Source: Byssothecium circinans (Eukaryota; Ascomycota; Dothideomycetes; Pleosporales; Massarinaceae). From it: DNA of 64,000 nucleotides. The translations under genes were made by a program, and so were the position numbers. Under the pieces are notes generated by a model. That model was given only the letters and a program-made list of their open reading frames with translations. It was not told where the DNA came from and did not search any database. Numbering within the stretch: position 1 is the stretch's first letter; every line of letters starts with the position of its first letter. Positions 12,677-24,029 of the stretch are shown in pieces. The DNA lies in the NCBI GenBank assembly GCA_010015675.1, contig ML976985.1, forward strand, positions 243,109 through 307,108, read 5' to 3'.

Positions 12677-14028
12677 ATGGGATCATTAGGGTCATACTTC
12701 TTGGACGTAGTCTACTCGTTCACGAATTGCATGGTGTGCTTCCCCAGCTCACCACAGCTCAAGATCAACAGCCGGAGCTTTAAGATACAGCGATTGCTGG
12801 GCGAGGTAAGTCTCCGTACTCCATACCACGTTACAACCGCTGAACATCTAACCCACAGGGCGGATTCTCATACGTATACCTCGTATCCGACAATGCGAAC
12901 CAAAAGCTCTACGCCGTCAAGAAGATCCGCTGCCCCTTCGGCCAAGAATCCGTCGCCCTCGCCCTCAAAGAAGTAGAAGCCTACTCCCTCTTCTCCCCGC
13001 ACCCGAACATAATCCACTCGATCGACTACTCCGTCGCCTCGGACAAGTCGGATCCGTCCGCAAAAACTGTCTACATACTCCTCCCTTACTACCGCCGCGG
13101 AAACCTGCAAGACATGATAAACGCGAATCTCGTAAACCACACAAAATTCCCTGAAAAGCGGTTGATGCAATTGTTTCTGGGGGTGTGCAAGGCCTTGAAG
13201 GCTATGCATCAGTACAAAGTCAGGGGAGGACCGGGTGGAGCGAAGATTGAGGGCAAGGCGAAACAGATTCGGAAAGAGGCGGCGAGGGCGGATGCGGAGG
13301 CTGCGAGTGAGGCGATGGAGATGAGGGCTAGCAGGAGGCATAGGGAGGAACAAGACGACGACGATGACATTGAGAATGAACCGTTGATGGAGGGTGAGGT
13401 TACAATGGCGCAGGAGGGGATAGCGCCCGGTGGTGAGAGAGCGTATGCGCATAGGGATATAAAACCCGGTATGCCACTTCCCTTTGTCTCAATCACGCGA
13501 GGCGAATGCTAATGCGATATTATAGGCAACATAATGATAGACGACGACGGCACTACACCGATCCTCATGGACCTCGGCTCCCTCGCCCCGTCCCCAACGC
13601 CCATAACATCACGCTCCCTTGCGCTACAAGTGCAAGACACAGCCGCCGAGCACTCCACAATGCCCTACCGCGCGCCCGAACTCTTCGACGTGAAAACCGG
13701 TTCCGTAATCGACACAAAAGTGGACATTTGGTCTTTAGGCTGCACACTTTACGCGTGCCTTGTCGGGAAATCCCCCTTTGAAGCGCGGAGCGACGAGACG
13801 GGTGGTAGTTTGAGTATGTGTGTTCTTGGCGGCGATTGGCGGTTTCCTGACGAGGGGAGAGAGGGAAAGAAGAAAGCTGGGGGCGAGGATGTGGTGAGGG
13901 AGAGTGTTAAGGAGGTTGTGAGGAGGTGCTTGAGAGTGGAGGCTGGGGAGAGGCCCGATGTGGATGAGTTGATGGCGATGGTGGAGGAGGTTATTGAGGG
14001 GTTGCCTGAGGATGGTTCAGAGGCTTAG
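12677..14028 (+). CDS. ENV7: Env7/STK16-type serine/threonine kinase, probably lipid-anchored
   Basis: Numb-associated-kinase family member; yeast Env7 sits on the vacuole membrane and restrains fusion. Three exons (12677-12805, 12859-13468, 13526-14028) encode 413 residues. Motifs in order: Gly-rich loop (LLGEGGFSYVYLV, spanning the first intron), VAIK-type lysine (LYAVKKI), catalytic loop HRDIKPGN (split by intron 2, about residue 243), MDLGS in place of DFG as in STK16 relatives, RAPELF and DIWSLGCTLYACLVGKSPFE. A highly charged insert of about 70 residues, including a run of Asp, lies between helix alphaE (LKAMHQYKV) and the catalytic loop. The N-terminus MGSLGS fits the N-myristoylation pattern, with Cys18 and Cys21 nearby as candidate palmitoylation sites. 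It converges on PRP16. Family is firm; lipidation is inferred. Confidence 0.88.
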
Positions 14029-14407
14029 GTTGTGATAGGACTTCCCTTGTATCGTGAAAGAGCAAGGCATTTGGCGTTATGGAGAGGCTTTCCTCTCACC
14101 ACTGTTTGCTTTTGTCTTCGGGTCGTTTTACGGATTGAATCTGATGTAGGAATATTTGTCGTAAGAGTAGGATGCCATTTCGTAGACGGAAACATCGTTC
14201 GATGCGGAGAATGCTATCTCCTTTGCTTCATGTGTGCATCTTATAGCAGTGATATTGGATAGACTTGCTGGGTATGTAATGGAACTCATCTGGGTATCAC
14301 TTCAACAGTACGAAGACAGCAACATGTGCCGCAGATCTTGAAGTCAAGTTATCCAAAGACTTGATACAACTCAACCTGACTGTCTATATTTCGCATATCA
14401 TCCCTAC
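14029..14407. other. Convergent 3' intergenic region, ENV7-like/PRP16
   Basis: About 380 bp between two converging stop codons, holding both 3' UTRs. No further gene is seen. Confidence 0.5.
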
Positions 14408-17356
14408 TCAGAACCCACGTCTCCGCCCCTTCCCAATGACCGGCCTCTTGACCAAGCCATCCCCAGCTGACACAGCTTTCTTAGCACCCACACCCGGACG
14501 TTTGACCAACGGCCCGTTTCGCTCCTCAGCAAGTCTCTTCTCCTCCCTAGCCTTATCCTCGGCCATTTTCGCCTCGAGTTCCGCCTTGCGATTGAACTCA
14601 GTCTCCATAATCCGCTTATCCCTCTTGGACCAACCCTTCTCTTTGATCGAGTAGAAGACGGCACCGAGATCTGCTAGCCAGTGCGGATCAACGCTAGTGA
14701 CGCACGACATGTACTCCTTGGACGTAAGGATCAGTTCGTGGTAGACGACGTAATCTGGTAAGTAGCCGAGACCGTAAAGAGCGGACGTAGGATGCAGTTG
14801 GATAGTTACGCTGGTGCGAAGGTTGATGTACTCGCCTATCCCCCTTACTTTGGCTGCCTGGTGGTAGTAGCCTGAGCAAATGCATTTGCGGATCACGTCC
14901 CAGTCTGTGCCACAGCTTACGAGGTTCATTTTCTGCACTTTCATGATGTCGGAGATTTGGTTTCGGATTTCTTTTGCCCGGCGTAGTGCTTTGGGATGCA
15001 GGAAATGGCGGATGCACCAGCCGTCGCTGTAGCCGTTCACTTTCCACTGCGTGAAGACGTGGAGGAGAGTGAGGTGATCGGATTCTGGGACGAAGAATTT
15101 CTCGCGTGCGGCATCGGACTCATCTTGACGTTCCTTGGGGCGGTAGAATACCGAAGGTACGCTAAGCATGGAAACGATTGTGAGCATTTCCTCCGAGCAC
15201 TCGTACTCGAGGGATGTGATTATGAGTTTGGCGAGTGAGGGATCCATGGGGAAGGATGTCATGGTGCGACCGAGAGGTGTGAGATCGCCGATATTGTCAA
15301 TGGCGCCGAGTGCCCAAAGGTCGAAAAGTGAGGTCGTTATTGTGTCCTGTGGCGGCGGGTCCATGAAGTCAAAGTCAAGCAGATCCTTCACTCCGAGCGA
15401 CTTGAGCAAAAGGACTGTATTGGCGAGATTCGTCCGTTGGATTTCAGGGATAGTCTGGATGTAGAATTCGTCACGGAAGGCGCGCTCAGTGTAGAGGTGA
15501 AAGCATTTTCCCGGGCCTGTACGCCCTGCGCGACCAGCACGTTGGGAGGCGTTTGCTTGCGAGATGGGCGTGATCTGAAGAGCATCCATGCCCATCTTCG
15601 GATTGTACACCTTCAGTTTCGAGAACCCAGCGTCGACCACATACATGATACCGTCCACAGTAAGACTCGTCTCGGCAATGTTGGTTGCAACGATGACTTT
15701 GCGCACGCCGGGCGGAGCTCGATCGAAAATTTTAGCCTGCAAGTCAGCTGGCATCTGACTGTAGATGGGCAAGATGAGCAGCTTTGGTGGATCATTGAGA
15801 AGCTTAAGACGTTCTGCAACAAGCTCGCAAGTGATCTCAATGTCTTCTTGTCCAGTCATGAAGACAAGGATGTCACCGGGTCCCTGGGAGACGTGAATGG
15901 CCAAGACCTGTTTGACGGCGCTGTCGACGTAGTCTTCGCATGGGGAACGGGAGTATTGGATATCGACTGGGAAGGTACGGCCTGGGATGATGAACTCAGG
16001 CGCTCCGCCGTAAAATCTAGAAAAGCGATCCGCGTTCATCGTTGCCGACGTGACGATCAACTTCAGATCCCTCCGACGTGCCAGAACCTTCTTGATGAGG
16101 CCCATGAGCACGTCGGTATTCAAGGCTCTTTCGTGGGCCTCATCCATGATAATGCAGGAGTACTTGTCCAAATCAGGCTCTACGAGAGACTCTCGTAACA
16201 AGACTCCGTCCGTCATGTATTTAATCTTCGTCCCCTTGCTAGTGCAGTCTTCGAATCTGATGGCATAACCGACAAGGCCCCCCAAATCAACTTCCATCTC
16301 TTCGCTGACACGCTTGGCAACACTCATGGCAGCAACACGCCTGGGCTGCGTACAGCCTATGAGACCGTTTTTGGCGTAGCCGTCCTCGTAGAGAAACTGA
16401 GTTAGCTGGGTGGTTTTTCCCGAACCTGTTTGACCGACCACAATAACGACTTGATTATCGCGGATGACTCGCAGTAGATCCTCGCGCACTGCAAAAGCCG
16501 GAAGGAACTGTCGCTGCTCCCGAAGCGTCTTGCTCTTGCTGAAAGCACTCTGACCTTCATTGTTCTTCATGTGTGACGCGAATTTGTTGTTGCCTTTCGA
16601 TTCCTCTTCCGCGGGCGCGGGCGCTGCGCTGTCTCCATCGTCCTCCTTCACACCCATGATATTGCCCAACGTAGTTCCAGCAGCATTTGTTGCCTCATGA
16701 GCTTGCTTCTGCCGTTCCTTCCGCTGCCGCCTTTCCTTGACAACATTGCTGCCACGCCGGCTGAAGACAGCCATGTCACTCTGAGGATCACGTACCGCCG
16801 GGACAGGGTCCAACTGCTTCGTAAATACCGTCTTCCCATCGAGAAATGGCGGTTTGAGGTCATGGACCAGGATATGCACTCGTGTCCCCTCGTCGTCATC
16901 CTCGAAATCGTTATCAAATGTCCTTCTCTGGGCGACTCCAGATTGTAGCATCCTGTTGGTTTCCCAAGCGTCCACATCCTTCTGCTTTTGCATAGCCCTA
17001 TGGCTCGCCCGGTTGTTTTGCTTCTTTTCCGTCAATGCTGCCTCACGCGCGGCGTCCTCCCAATAGTTCTCGGCGCCCCCGAATGGGTTGTGCGTCTCAT
17101 CGCCAAATGTATGCCCATTCTCTTCACCGCCGTACCAATCTCGATCCAGCGCCATAGAGTCAAAGTCTTCCACCAGCGGCTCGGAGCCCTCAAAGGCCTG
17201 TTGGCGGGGACCATCATCGCGTCGAGGAGTGTGCGACCGCGATCGCGCGGAGTCGGGGTGCAGTCGCTTCTGAAATTTCGGCCGGGGAGTTACAGAGAAG
17301 CCTTCTTCTTCGTGGTCGAGCTTCCTCCGCTTGGGACTGTGGCCGCCGCGATCCAT
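14408..17356 (-). CDS. PRP16: Pre-mRNA splicing DEAH-box RNA helicase Prp16
   Basis: ATP-dependent helicase that remodels the spliceosome before the second splicing step. Single uninterrupted frame of 982 residues. An RS/charged N-terminal region of about 290 residues precedes the core: Walker A GQTGSGKT (about residue 309), [16 protein letters not shown] (motif Ia), DEAH (about residue 405), SAT (motif III), [14 protein letters not shown] (motif V) and [14 protein letters not shown] (motif VI). These are followed by the winged-helix, ratchet and OB-fold region ([34 protein letters not shown]). The phrases [11 protein letters not shown] and [14 protein letters not shown] are typical of Prp16/DHX38 rather than Prp2, Prp22 or Prp43. 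The intronless state is notable beside intron-rich neighbours. Divergent from PWP1. Confidence 0.95.
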   Translation of the reverse strand: MDRGGHSPKRRKLDHEEEGFSVTPRPKFQKRLHPDSARSRSHTPRRDDGPRQQAFEGSEPLVEDFDSMALDRDWYGGEENGHTFGDETHNPFGGAENYWEDAAREAALTEKKQNNRASHRAMQKQKDVDAWETNRMLQSGVAQRRTFDNDFEDDDEGTRVHILVHDLKPPFLDGKTVFTKQLDPVPAVRDPQSDMAVFSRRGSNVVKERRQRKERQKQAHEATNAAGTTLGNIMGVKEDDGDSAAPAPAEEESKGNNKFASHMKNNEGQSAFSKSKTLREQRQFLPAFAVREDLLRVIRDNQVVIVVGQTGSGKTTQLTQFLYEDGYAKNGLIGCTQPRRVAAMSVAKRVSEEMEVDLGGLVGYAIRFEDCTSKGTKIKYMTDGVLLRESLVEPDLDKYSCIIMDEAHERALNTDVLMGLIKKVLARRRDLKLIVTSATMNADRFSRFYGGAPEFIIPGRTFPVDIQYSRSPCEDYVDSAVKQVLAIHVSQGPGDILVFMTGQEDIEITCELVAERLKLLNDPPKLLILPIYSQMPADLQAKIFDRAPPGVRKVIVATNIAETSLTVDGIMYVVDAGFSKLKVYNPKMGMDALQITPISQANASQRAGRAGRTGPGKCFHLYTERAFRDEFYIQTIPEIQRTNLANTVLLLKSLGVKDLLDFDFMDPPPQDTITTSLFDLWALGAIDNIGDLTPLGRTMTSFPMDPSLAKLIITSLEYECSEEMLTIVSMLSVPSVFYRPKERQDESDAAREKFFVPESDHLTLLHVFTQWKVNGYSDGWCIRHFLHPKALRRAKEIRNQISDIMKVQKMNLVSCGTDWDVIRKCICSGYYHQAAKVRGIGEYINLRTSVTIQLHPTSALYGLGYLPDYVVYHELILTSKEYMSCVTSVDPHWLADLGAVFYSIKEKGWSKRDKRIMETEFNRKAELEAKMAEDKAREEKRLAEERNGPLVKRPGVGAKKAVSAGDGLVKRPVIGKGRRRGF

Positions 17357-17655
17357 AGCTGTCGTGAAGATGGATTGCCGTTAGGGATGGAACGTGTGAG
17401 AAGGGCGGTTGGAGGGTTAAACCAGTACTGGAAACCTAGCAGGTGTACGGGTCAGTTTATGTCAAGAGCTCTCTATTATTGCGAGAGTGCAGTGTCGAAG
17501 GGAAGGCGTTGCGGGCAAAAATCGCGGGAACTAGCTTCAGCCACAGCGAGCGCCACATTTCGCAAAAAGTTCTGGTGGGGACGAAATATCCAATCCCTCC
17601 CCCACCACTTCTGCTACCTCATTTCCGAGCATACCCAAACACCACATCCACAGCT
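17357..17655. promoter_or_regulatory. Divergent promoter region PRP16/PWP1
   Basis: 299 bp between opposite start codons of a splicing factor and a ribosome-biogenesis factor. Both transcripts must start here. No clear TATA box is seen. Confidence 0.45.
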
Positions 17656-19345
17656 ATGTCGATGATCACAGCGACGTCCTGGGTGCCGCGCGGCTTTGCG
17701 GCGCCCTTTCCCACAAAATACGACTTCGACGACGACGAGTTCGAGCGTATATCCAAGCTAGCGAAGCTGCAGCTTGACGATGCGAAAGAGGATCTCGAGG
17801 GAGCCCAAGAGGAGAGCAAGAAGAACAGCAGCTCAGGAGGAGGTGTAAAGCTTGATGATCAAGAGTACGCAGAAAAGGCGCCAACAGCCTGGGCGTTTTA
17901 CTGATCACATACTAGAGAAATTGACGACGACCTCAAAGAGTACGACCTCGAGCACTATGATGATGACGAACAGGACGGCGACGGCGGCAACATGGCCATG
18001 TTTGGCAATCTCAACAAGCTGGTATTCTACGAAAATGGCGAGGAAGACCCCTACATCACCATGGACAAGAACGAGGATGAAGAGGACGAAGAGCGGGAAG
18101 AGCTGCAGATTCTGGCTACAGACAACCTTGTGCTAGCAGGACGGATCGAAGACGAGGTCGCCCATCTAGAGGTCTATGTCTACGAAGACGAAGCCGACAA
18201 TCTCTACGTACACCACGATATAATGCTGCCCGCGATCCCTCTCGCGGTCGAGTGGCTAGATCTACCCGTTGGCAAGTCGAATACCGGCAGTGATGGCAAA
18301 GGAAACTTCGTGGCAGTCGGAACAATGGACCCAGACATTGAAATATGGAACCTGGATGTCGTGGATGGCATGTACCCGGATGCAATACTGGGACAAGGTG
18401 CTGAAGACGCAGCGAACGTGGACAAGCCAAAGAAAAAGAAGAAAAAGAAGTCGAAGAAGGCCAATGACGACTTCCACGTCGACTCTGTTCTCTCACTTGC
18501 CGCTAATCGCCACCATCGCAACCTCCTTGCCTCATCATCTGCAGATAAGACGATCAAGCTGTGGGACCTCAATACGACGAAATGCGCAAAGTCGTACGGT
18601 TACCACACAGACAAGGTCTGCTCGGTAGCATGGCATCCTTCAGAGTCAACAATCCTCCTCAGTGGCAGCTACGATAGGACCGTGGTCGCAGCTGACATGC
18701 GCGCGCCCGATGCAAAGGCCCCACGATGGGGAGTCGAGAGCGATGTCGAGACTGTGCGGTGGAACCCGCACGATCCAAACTACTTCTATGCAAGCCATGC
18801 ACTGCTCAACCAAGAAATCAGCAGCTAACATCGACTAGATATCCACCGAGAACGGCTTGATTCACTACCATGACGTCCGCAACACACCTTCCGATCCCTC
18901 AGCATCGAAACCAGTTTGGATGCTTCAAGCTCACGACTCAAGCATATCCTCCTTCGACGTCAACCCGGTCATCCCCGGCTTCCTTGTAACCGGTTCAACA
19001 GACAAGCAGACCAAGCTTTGGAACGTGCAGCCCACCGGTCCCAGCATGGTTGTGTCGCGCGACCTCGGTGTCGGCAAGGTGTTCTCCACAACCTTCGCCC
19101 CCGATCAAGAAGTAGGCTTCCGCCTTGCAGTTGCAGGAAGCAAAGGCGCCGTGCAAATCTGGGACACGAGTACCAACGCAGCGGTGCGCGCAGCTTTCGC
19201 AAACAAAGTTCCGGATATGAAGACCGGCGGGAAGGAGAGATTGGTTGGTTTGGAAGAGGCTGAGACGGATTCAGACTCGGAAGAGGGCGAGAGCGAAGGC
19301 GAGGGTGAAGATGGCGAGAAGGGCTGGGAGTCTATGGAAGAGTAG
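17656..19345 (+). CDS. PWP1: Periodic tryptophan protein Pwp1 (WD40 ribosome-biogenesis factor)
   Basis: Nucleolar WD40-repeat protein needed for 60S ribosomal subunit assembly. Three exons (17656-17864, 17916-18789, 18839-19345) encode 529 residues with consistent phases. The N-terminus MSMITATSWVPRG is the family's usual start. An acidic region follows (EIDDDLKEYDLEHYDDDE), then WD repeats including SADKTIKLWDLNTTKC, SGSYDRTVVAADMR, STDKQTKLWNVQ and GAVQIWD, a Lys-rich nuclear-type run (KPKKKKKKKSKK) inside the propeller, and an acidic tail. Intron 1 has GTACGC...CTAG. Intron 2 (18790-18838) appears to use a GC donor (TAT|GCAAGC) with a CTAAC branch point and TAG acceptor; without splicing, the frame stops 12 codons later. 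Identification is firm. Confidence 0.93.
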
Positions 19346-21555
19346 ACATCTCCCTCACTGCACAGTGTAACACTGCAAATGGTCGCACACAAACGCGACT
19401 ACGCGATACGAAACCCTTTTCGATGAACGTCCCCCCTTCGCATCAATGCTCTAGATGTGGAGTAGAACTAGTAGCACTATTCCTGAGATTGCGGCACGGC
19501 GTATGCCGACTTTGTATGACTTGGTGCCAGGTGGTCTAGTGATGGAGTGCTTCAGCCGTGTGTCATCCGTGGGGCGTACGACCACTCTGTTTGCCGATGA
19601 AGACAAGACCACCAAATGTAATGACGTGTGCGTGTTGAATGCTAGAGGCTACACACAGTGTCACAGGCTATGTTCGGGCGAGGAGTTTGTAAAATGAAGT
19701 ATTAAAGTTAGAGTTCAAACAGTACTAACAAGAAGGATACTGTCTCAGATAGACGATGGCTTGGCGGACAGTGTACCTACTTACATAAGACCGGCTCGGA
19801 ACGGGCGACATTGCGCAATCAACTCGTTCATGCTCGCCGGAAGTCGAGCGTGAGGTCCGGAAGATCATGAAATGACAGAGGGCTGGATCGAACTGCGGTA
19901 CGCCGGTAAAGCTGATGTCTGAAGCCTTCAGCCTCAGTTGGTGCTGCAGTGACTGTTGCGGTTCGCGGATCGCGGATAGCGGACCGGACGTTGGAGGAAG
20001 AACGAGCGGCTGATTGCCACACCGATTGACAAGCCGCATCCCACGGTTACGATGAGGTCTCGAACTCGCCTCACGCGACGCTCGCATCATCATTATTCCT
20101 TTTATTTTCGCCATCCTGTTTCGAAACGATTGCCTCGGCGTAAGGCGAGTCAAGTCGATTGTTGAGGACGGCCCCACGTGCCAGATATGTTTCCACGGAA
20201 AAAGAAACAGACTTTTTTAAGCGCGGAACGAAATCTCGATTGCTCCCGACGACTCAGGACGGCTTCTTTGGCGCCGTCAGAGGCCTCGAATAGGACGGCA
20301 GTGATGGAAATGGCATCTGGTGTTTCGAAACTGACGACTTTCGTTTTCCGATCTCTCAACCCGCCAGAGCAGGACCATGATGATGAAGCCGACCTGTGAC
20401 GCTCGGAGCTTATTGATGTTCGCCCTGCATCCAGAATAGCCATATCGAGACGTTTCGCAGCCAAATTTACCATCCTTAAAAGTTTGAACTCGCTGCATTA
20501 ATTTTTCGGCGGCCTTCATCCAGATCAGGGCACCCTTTATCAAAAGTCTCGGCAGGCCCGAATCTACTCGAAGAGACGATGCTGGGGTGCAATGTTGTTG
20601 AAACGAGCCAACACCTTTAGCTCTGGGACAGGCGAGCGGGCTGACACGTAGGCGCCCAATGCCTGCAGTCATCCCATCTCTCATTGGCCTGTGTGTGCAG
20701 TGCTGTTCGCTGTTGTTTGCTTGTTCCTGGCGCTGACCCCTGTGCATCCTTCCAATCTCTGCTCGACAGGTCAACGCGGCCTGCTCTGGCCTACCACGGT
20801 CCAAGAGTTGAGTGCCTTCCCGCTCCCTTCAGGGTGCCGTTCGTCCTGCTACTTTTTTCATCAACTGGTGCCCCTGCCGGTATACAGCTTCCTTTCTGCT
20901 TCTTCTTCTTCTTCTTCTTCTTCAGAGTCCAACTCCCTATCCCTTCCTTAGCACCGCATGACTTGACTGTCAGCTACGCTCCCTCTCCTCGCGACCCGGT
21001 GTACGCCTCTCCTTACGACGCTGGACATTCCGCTCTTTGACAGTGCTTTGATTTCTCTTCCATTCACCCATTGTTCTTCCGCAGCGCGAGGACAGAGTCC
21101 ACGAAGACGACAAAGACCACGAAGCCTGAGGACCATCAGATTTCAGGCCGACTCAGTGACCGTTTGCTGCGCACGAATCCTGCAACAGCAGTATCACAAG
21201 TCCATCCCCGATTGAACACCGGGTTACACGCCCAGGGCTCACGATTCCACCGCAACGTCGCAAGGCCTGTGATCACTTCTCCTCCATCCTTTCACACACC
21301 ACTGCGACAGACGCCTTTGTCCTCAGGACCGTTGCCACTTTGTCAGGTGCCGCCCTGCTTCCTCCCAAGACCTCACTTAAAGATAGTGTGCTCGCCAATT
21401 TATCCGCGGCCTCCACCCCGCATCTACTACTGCAAACTACTACAAGCCAACGAACCAACGACTTGCCTGTTAGAGGGCTACCGGGCCTAAGACCGAACTT
21501 CTGGCTCTTGCTCTACTTACAATAAAAGTAAATCTATCCCGGATTAATTCTCAAT
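19346..21555. other. Long intergenic region with a CT-rich leader
   Basis: About 2.2 kb. The first part holds the PWP1 3' UTR. The middle has short open frames on both strands with no family signature. From about 20,700 to 21,550 the plus strand is strongly pyrimidine-rich with a CTT microsatellite, as is common for promoters and long 5' UTRs of fungal genes, so much of it probably belongs to the gene starting at 21556. An intron within that leader cannot be excluded. Confidence 0.45.
20899..20923 (+). repeat. (CTT)8 microsatellite
   Basis: Perfect run of eight CTT units in a pyrimidine-rich promoter or 5' leader region. Likely variable in length between strains. Confidence 0.8.
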
Positions 21556-22389
21556 ATGTCTCTCGCACGCGGCCTCACTAAGCGTATGAAACGACCGGAC
21601 GCTCCAAATACCACGTCGTCATCGCCCCAGCGCAGCCAGAGTGTAAAGGCACCCGGACTCCAAATTGATCGAGCCAAAATTTCCGCTCCCGTCGCTCTTG
21701 TATCCACGACCAATATGCTCTCCTACAACGCACCCGATATTGTTCCCATCCAGACGACATCATCCAAGGCTTCGACTCATTCGGGGGATGACTCCGACCA
21801 CAGTGTCTCAACACGCTCAAGAGCGTCGTCGCATGCATCGAGGGACACCTTGACCGATGCTTCCTCTGTCAGCTCATCACCAACCTCACCGGCCCCGAAC
21901 CACCTTTCGGGATACTTCGCTTCTGCCAACAAGAACCTTCGAAAATCAGCGTCGTCCGGCAACCTGCAGCAGCTGAAAGAGTCTCGGGAAGAGGTACCCG
22001 CTGTGCCCGATGTGCCCGCCATCCCTGAGCGGGCCCTGTCGCACAGCAAGCGCGCACACGAACGCCTCGCACAGAAGCGGTCCCTGCAGCACATCTCACG
22101 GCACAGCTCGACTCACTCGGCGCGCGAACACAGAACTTCAGTCGACATGTTCCGTGTTGCGATCAAAGAAGAGACGCACCCCTTTGGCAAGGAGCTCGAG
22201 CAGCTTAGTGAAGTTGCCGAAGAGTTCAACGGTGCCGTGCGCGATGCAGAGTTGGAGGCTGACCTTGCTCTTATCCGCGACCGTCACCTTGCTATGTTCT
22301 GTGCAGCAGACTATCTGGCCGAGATCCAACCTCTCTTCAGCAACCGATTCAACACGTACCAATCCATTGCACCTTTGGCTTGGATATAA
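21556..22389 (+). CDS. Ser-rich hypothetical protein with conserved-looking C-terminus
   Basis: Single-exon frame of 277 residues with an ATG start and no recognised name. The first two thirds are low-complexity: a basic start (MSLARGLTKRMKRPD), then Ser/Thr/Pro-rich sequence with many candidate phosphosites, and a Val/Pro patch (EVPAVPDVPAIPERA). The last 85 residues look folded and helical (FGKELEQLSEVAEEFNGAV, HLAMFCAADYLAEIQPLFS) and end in PLAWI. There is no signal peptide or membrane span. The layout is typical of a regulatory or scaffold protein, but function is unknown. An AATAAA about 260 bp downstream sits in a small hairpin and may mark the 3' end. Confidence 0.65.
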   Translation: MSLARGLTKRMKRPDAPNTTSSSPQRSQSVKAPGLQIDRAKISAPVALVSTTNMLSYNAPDIVPIQTTSSKASTHSGDDSDHSVSTRSRASSHASRDTLTDASSVSSSPTSPAPNHLSGYFASANKNLRKSASSGNLQQLKESREEVPAVPDVPAIPERALSHSKRAHERLAQKRSLQHISRHSSTHSAREHRTSVDMFRVAIKEETHPFGKELEQLSEVAEEFNGAVRDAELEADLALIRDRHLAMFCAADYLAEIQPLFSNRFNTYQSIAPLAWI

Positions 22390-24029
22390 CCTCTCCAACC
22401 ATCGTCACTTGGTGAACGGTTCCTCTCCTTCGGTTTCCCTTATCTTGGCATCTACGATTGATACACCGGTCTTTTGGCACCACTGCCCTTCGTTCGCTTC
22501 AAAACAGATATCCCCTCTTACTTGATCTAGACACCCTGTCTACTGCATTCTTACCTGTATATACCTTTTTTGGGTCCCTCGAGCATTCGTGTATCTCGAG
22601 CCAATAACTTTTATTTTCTATTTCTTTTGTTGAAACGACCATGAAATAAATGGTCACGGAATGGGATTAGGAGGCGAGGCGTTCACACCGGTAAAACCCC
22701 CCTTTATACGGGCTGCTGCGCCTGGGCTATCACTGCCCGTCCTTTCCTTTACGACATTCTACACTTCTCGTGTATATGAGATTATTGAATCTACGGAAGC
22801 TTTATCTTTGGAGGCGACTTTTGTGCTTTCTTTGGACAACCTCTGCTGCAATGGCGGAGCGGATAGGCAGACTGACTGGATTTGATAGTTGGCAAATCTA
22901 CAACATGCTCAAACCCATACCATAACTCGCGTTCATACAAACGCATAATCTCCCCGTTGCGCAACCCCCAGTGGTTCCTTAATGCCACCCAAAGCACCTA
23001 CCATAGTGAAACCCGCCGCCGCGTTGCTACTGCCTCAGTTCAACACAGCAGCTGAAAAGGCTGCAAACGTGTACCACGTTCTTTCAATCACCCCGTGCGT
23101 CACATTGGTGCCACGCTTCAAAATGTTCCAAGGTTCTGTCTGCAACGCTTGCACCACGCTTCCTGACACCGTGCTACGGCGAGTTCGTACCACTCTTTCG
23201 CACAACCCTCGACCGGGCCCTTTTCACCTTCCCCATCTCCACACTTTTCTTTCCCATCACAAGTTACAAGTCACAAGCCACTATTTAGGTGCACGGGTCG
23301 GGTGTCTTGAACACCTTCGGCATTTAGGCTGCCGATGCATCGCAGTGCAGCGCATGCAAGGTGGAGAATTTCACACAGATTGCGGAGGAAGTGTAAAAGA
23401 CGGAAGGTGCATGTGGCTTCTCCCCCGCCGATCGCTTGGGTTTCGGCATGTGAGCGGTTTTGTGGGCGCGTGGGCAGTTGTTCCGAGGGCAGCGGATTTG
23501 TTGGCATGCGGTCGGGCGGGTGGAGGAAGGTGGGTTTGGCAGGTGGAGCTGGTGCGGTGGGGAACATGATGCACGTGTGTGTTGAGAGGGGTCTAGGCCG
23601 AAATCGAGGACTCTACTGTATTAAAGAAACACAAGCACGACTGCATACCATGGAAAATAGAACTTGGAAATAGGCCTGGAGTATACACACGCTATTTCCG
23701 TACAACTAGATGGACAATAGTTGGAATAGGACCATAAAAATGAAGATGAATGGGCAGATAGAGATGGCTGAATCCTGAGTGCAGCACCTTCAACTTAACT
23801 TGAAAATATAGCTTCGTACGTCTTTTAGGGTCGAAATTGCTATGGATTGATTGTAACTAATTTTTCTATTATGATATACTCACTTCTAAAACATGTGTAG
23901 AAGAAAGAGCCCTCAACTTTGCAAAGGTGTAGATCACCATATCGAATCATCCAAAGAAGTCCTGCCCAACTCCTTCCTCTTATCCCGAACTCAACTCCAT
24001 CATTCGATGCGAAAAAAACTCGAGAACAT
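22390..24029. other. Intergenic region
   Basis: About 1.6 kb. It holds the 3' UTR of the Ser-rich gene, including AATAAA at 22645-22650, and the 3' flank of the broken alcohol dehydrogenase. An ATG-started frame at 22982-23569 exists but shows no protein signature. Nothing else is supported. Confidence 0.45.

Noticed and set aside
14404..17665. Many long frames opposite PRP16
   Set aside because: They are shadow frames of a very well conserved helicase and show no independent motif.
20277..20804. Minus-strand frame of 175 codons between PWP1 and the Ser-rich gene
   Set aside because: No motif, no supporting exon structure, and it lies in probable promoter DNA.
22982..23569. ATG-started plus-strand frame of 195 codons
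   Set aside because: Composition changes abruptly along its length and no domain is visible; it may be a chance frame in a GC-rich stretch. A real fast-evolving gene cannot be excluded.
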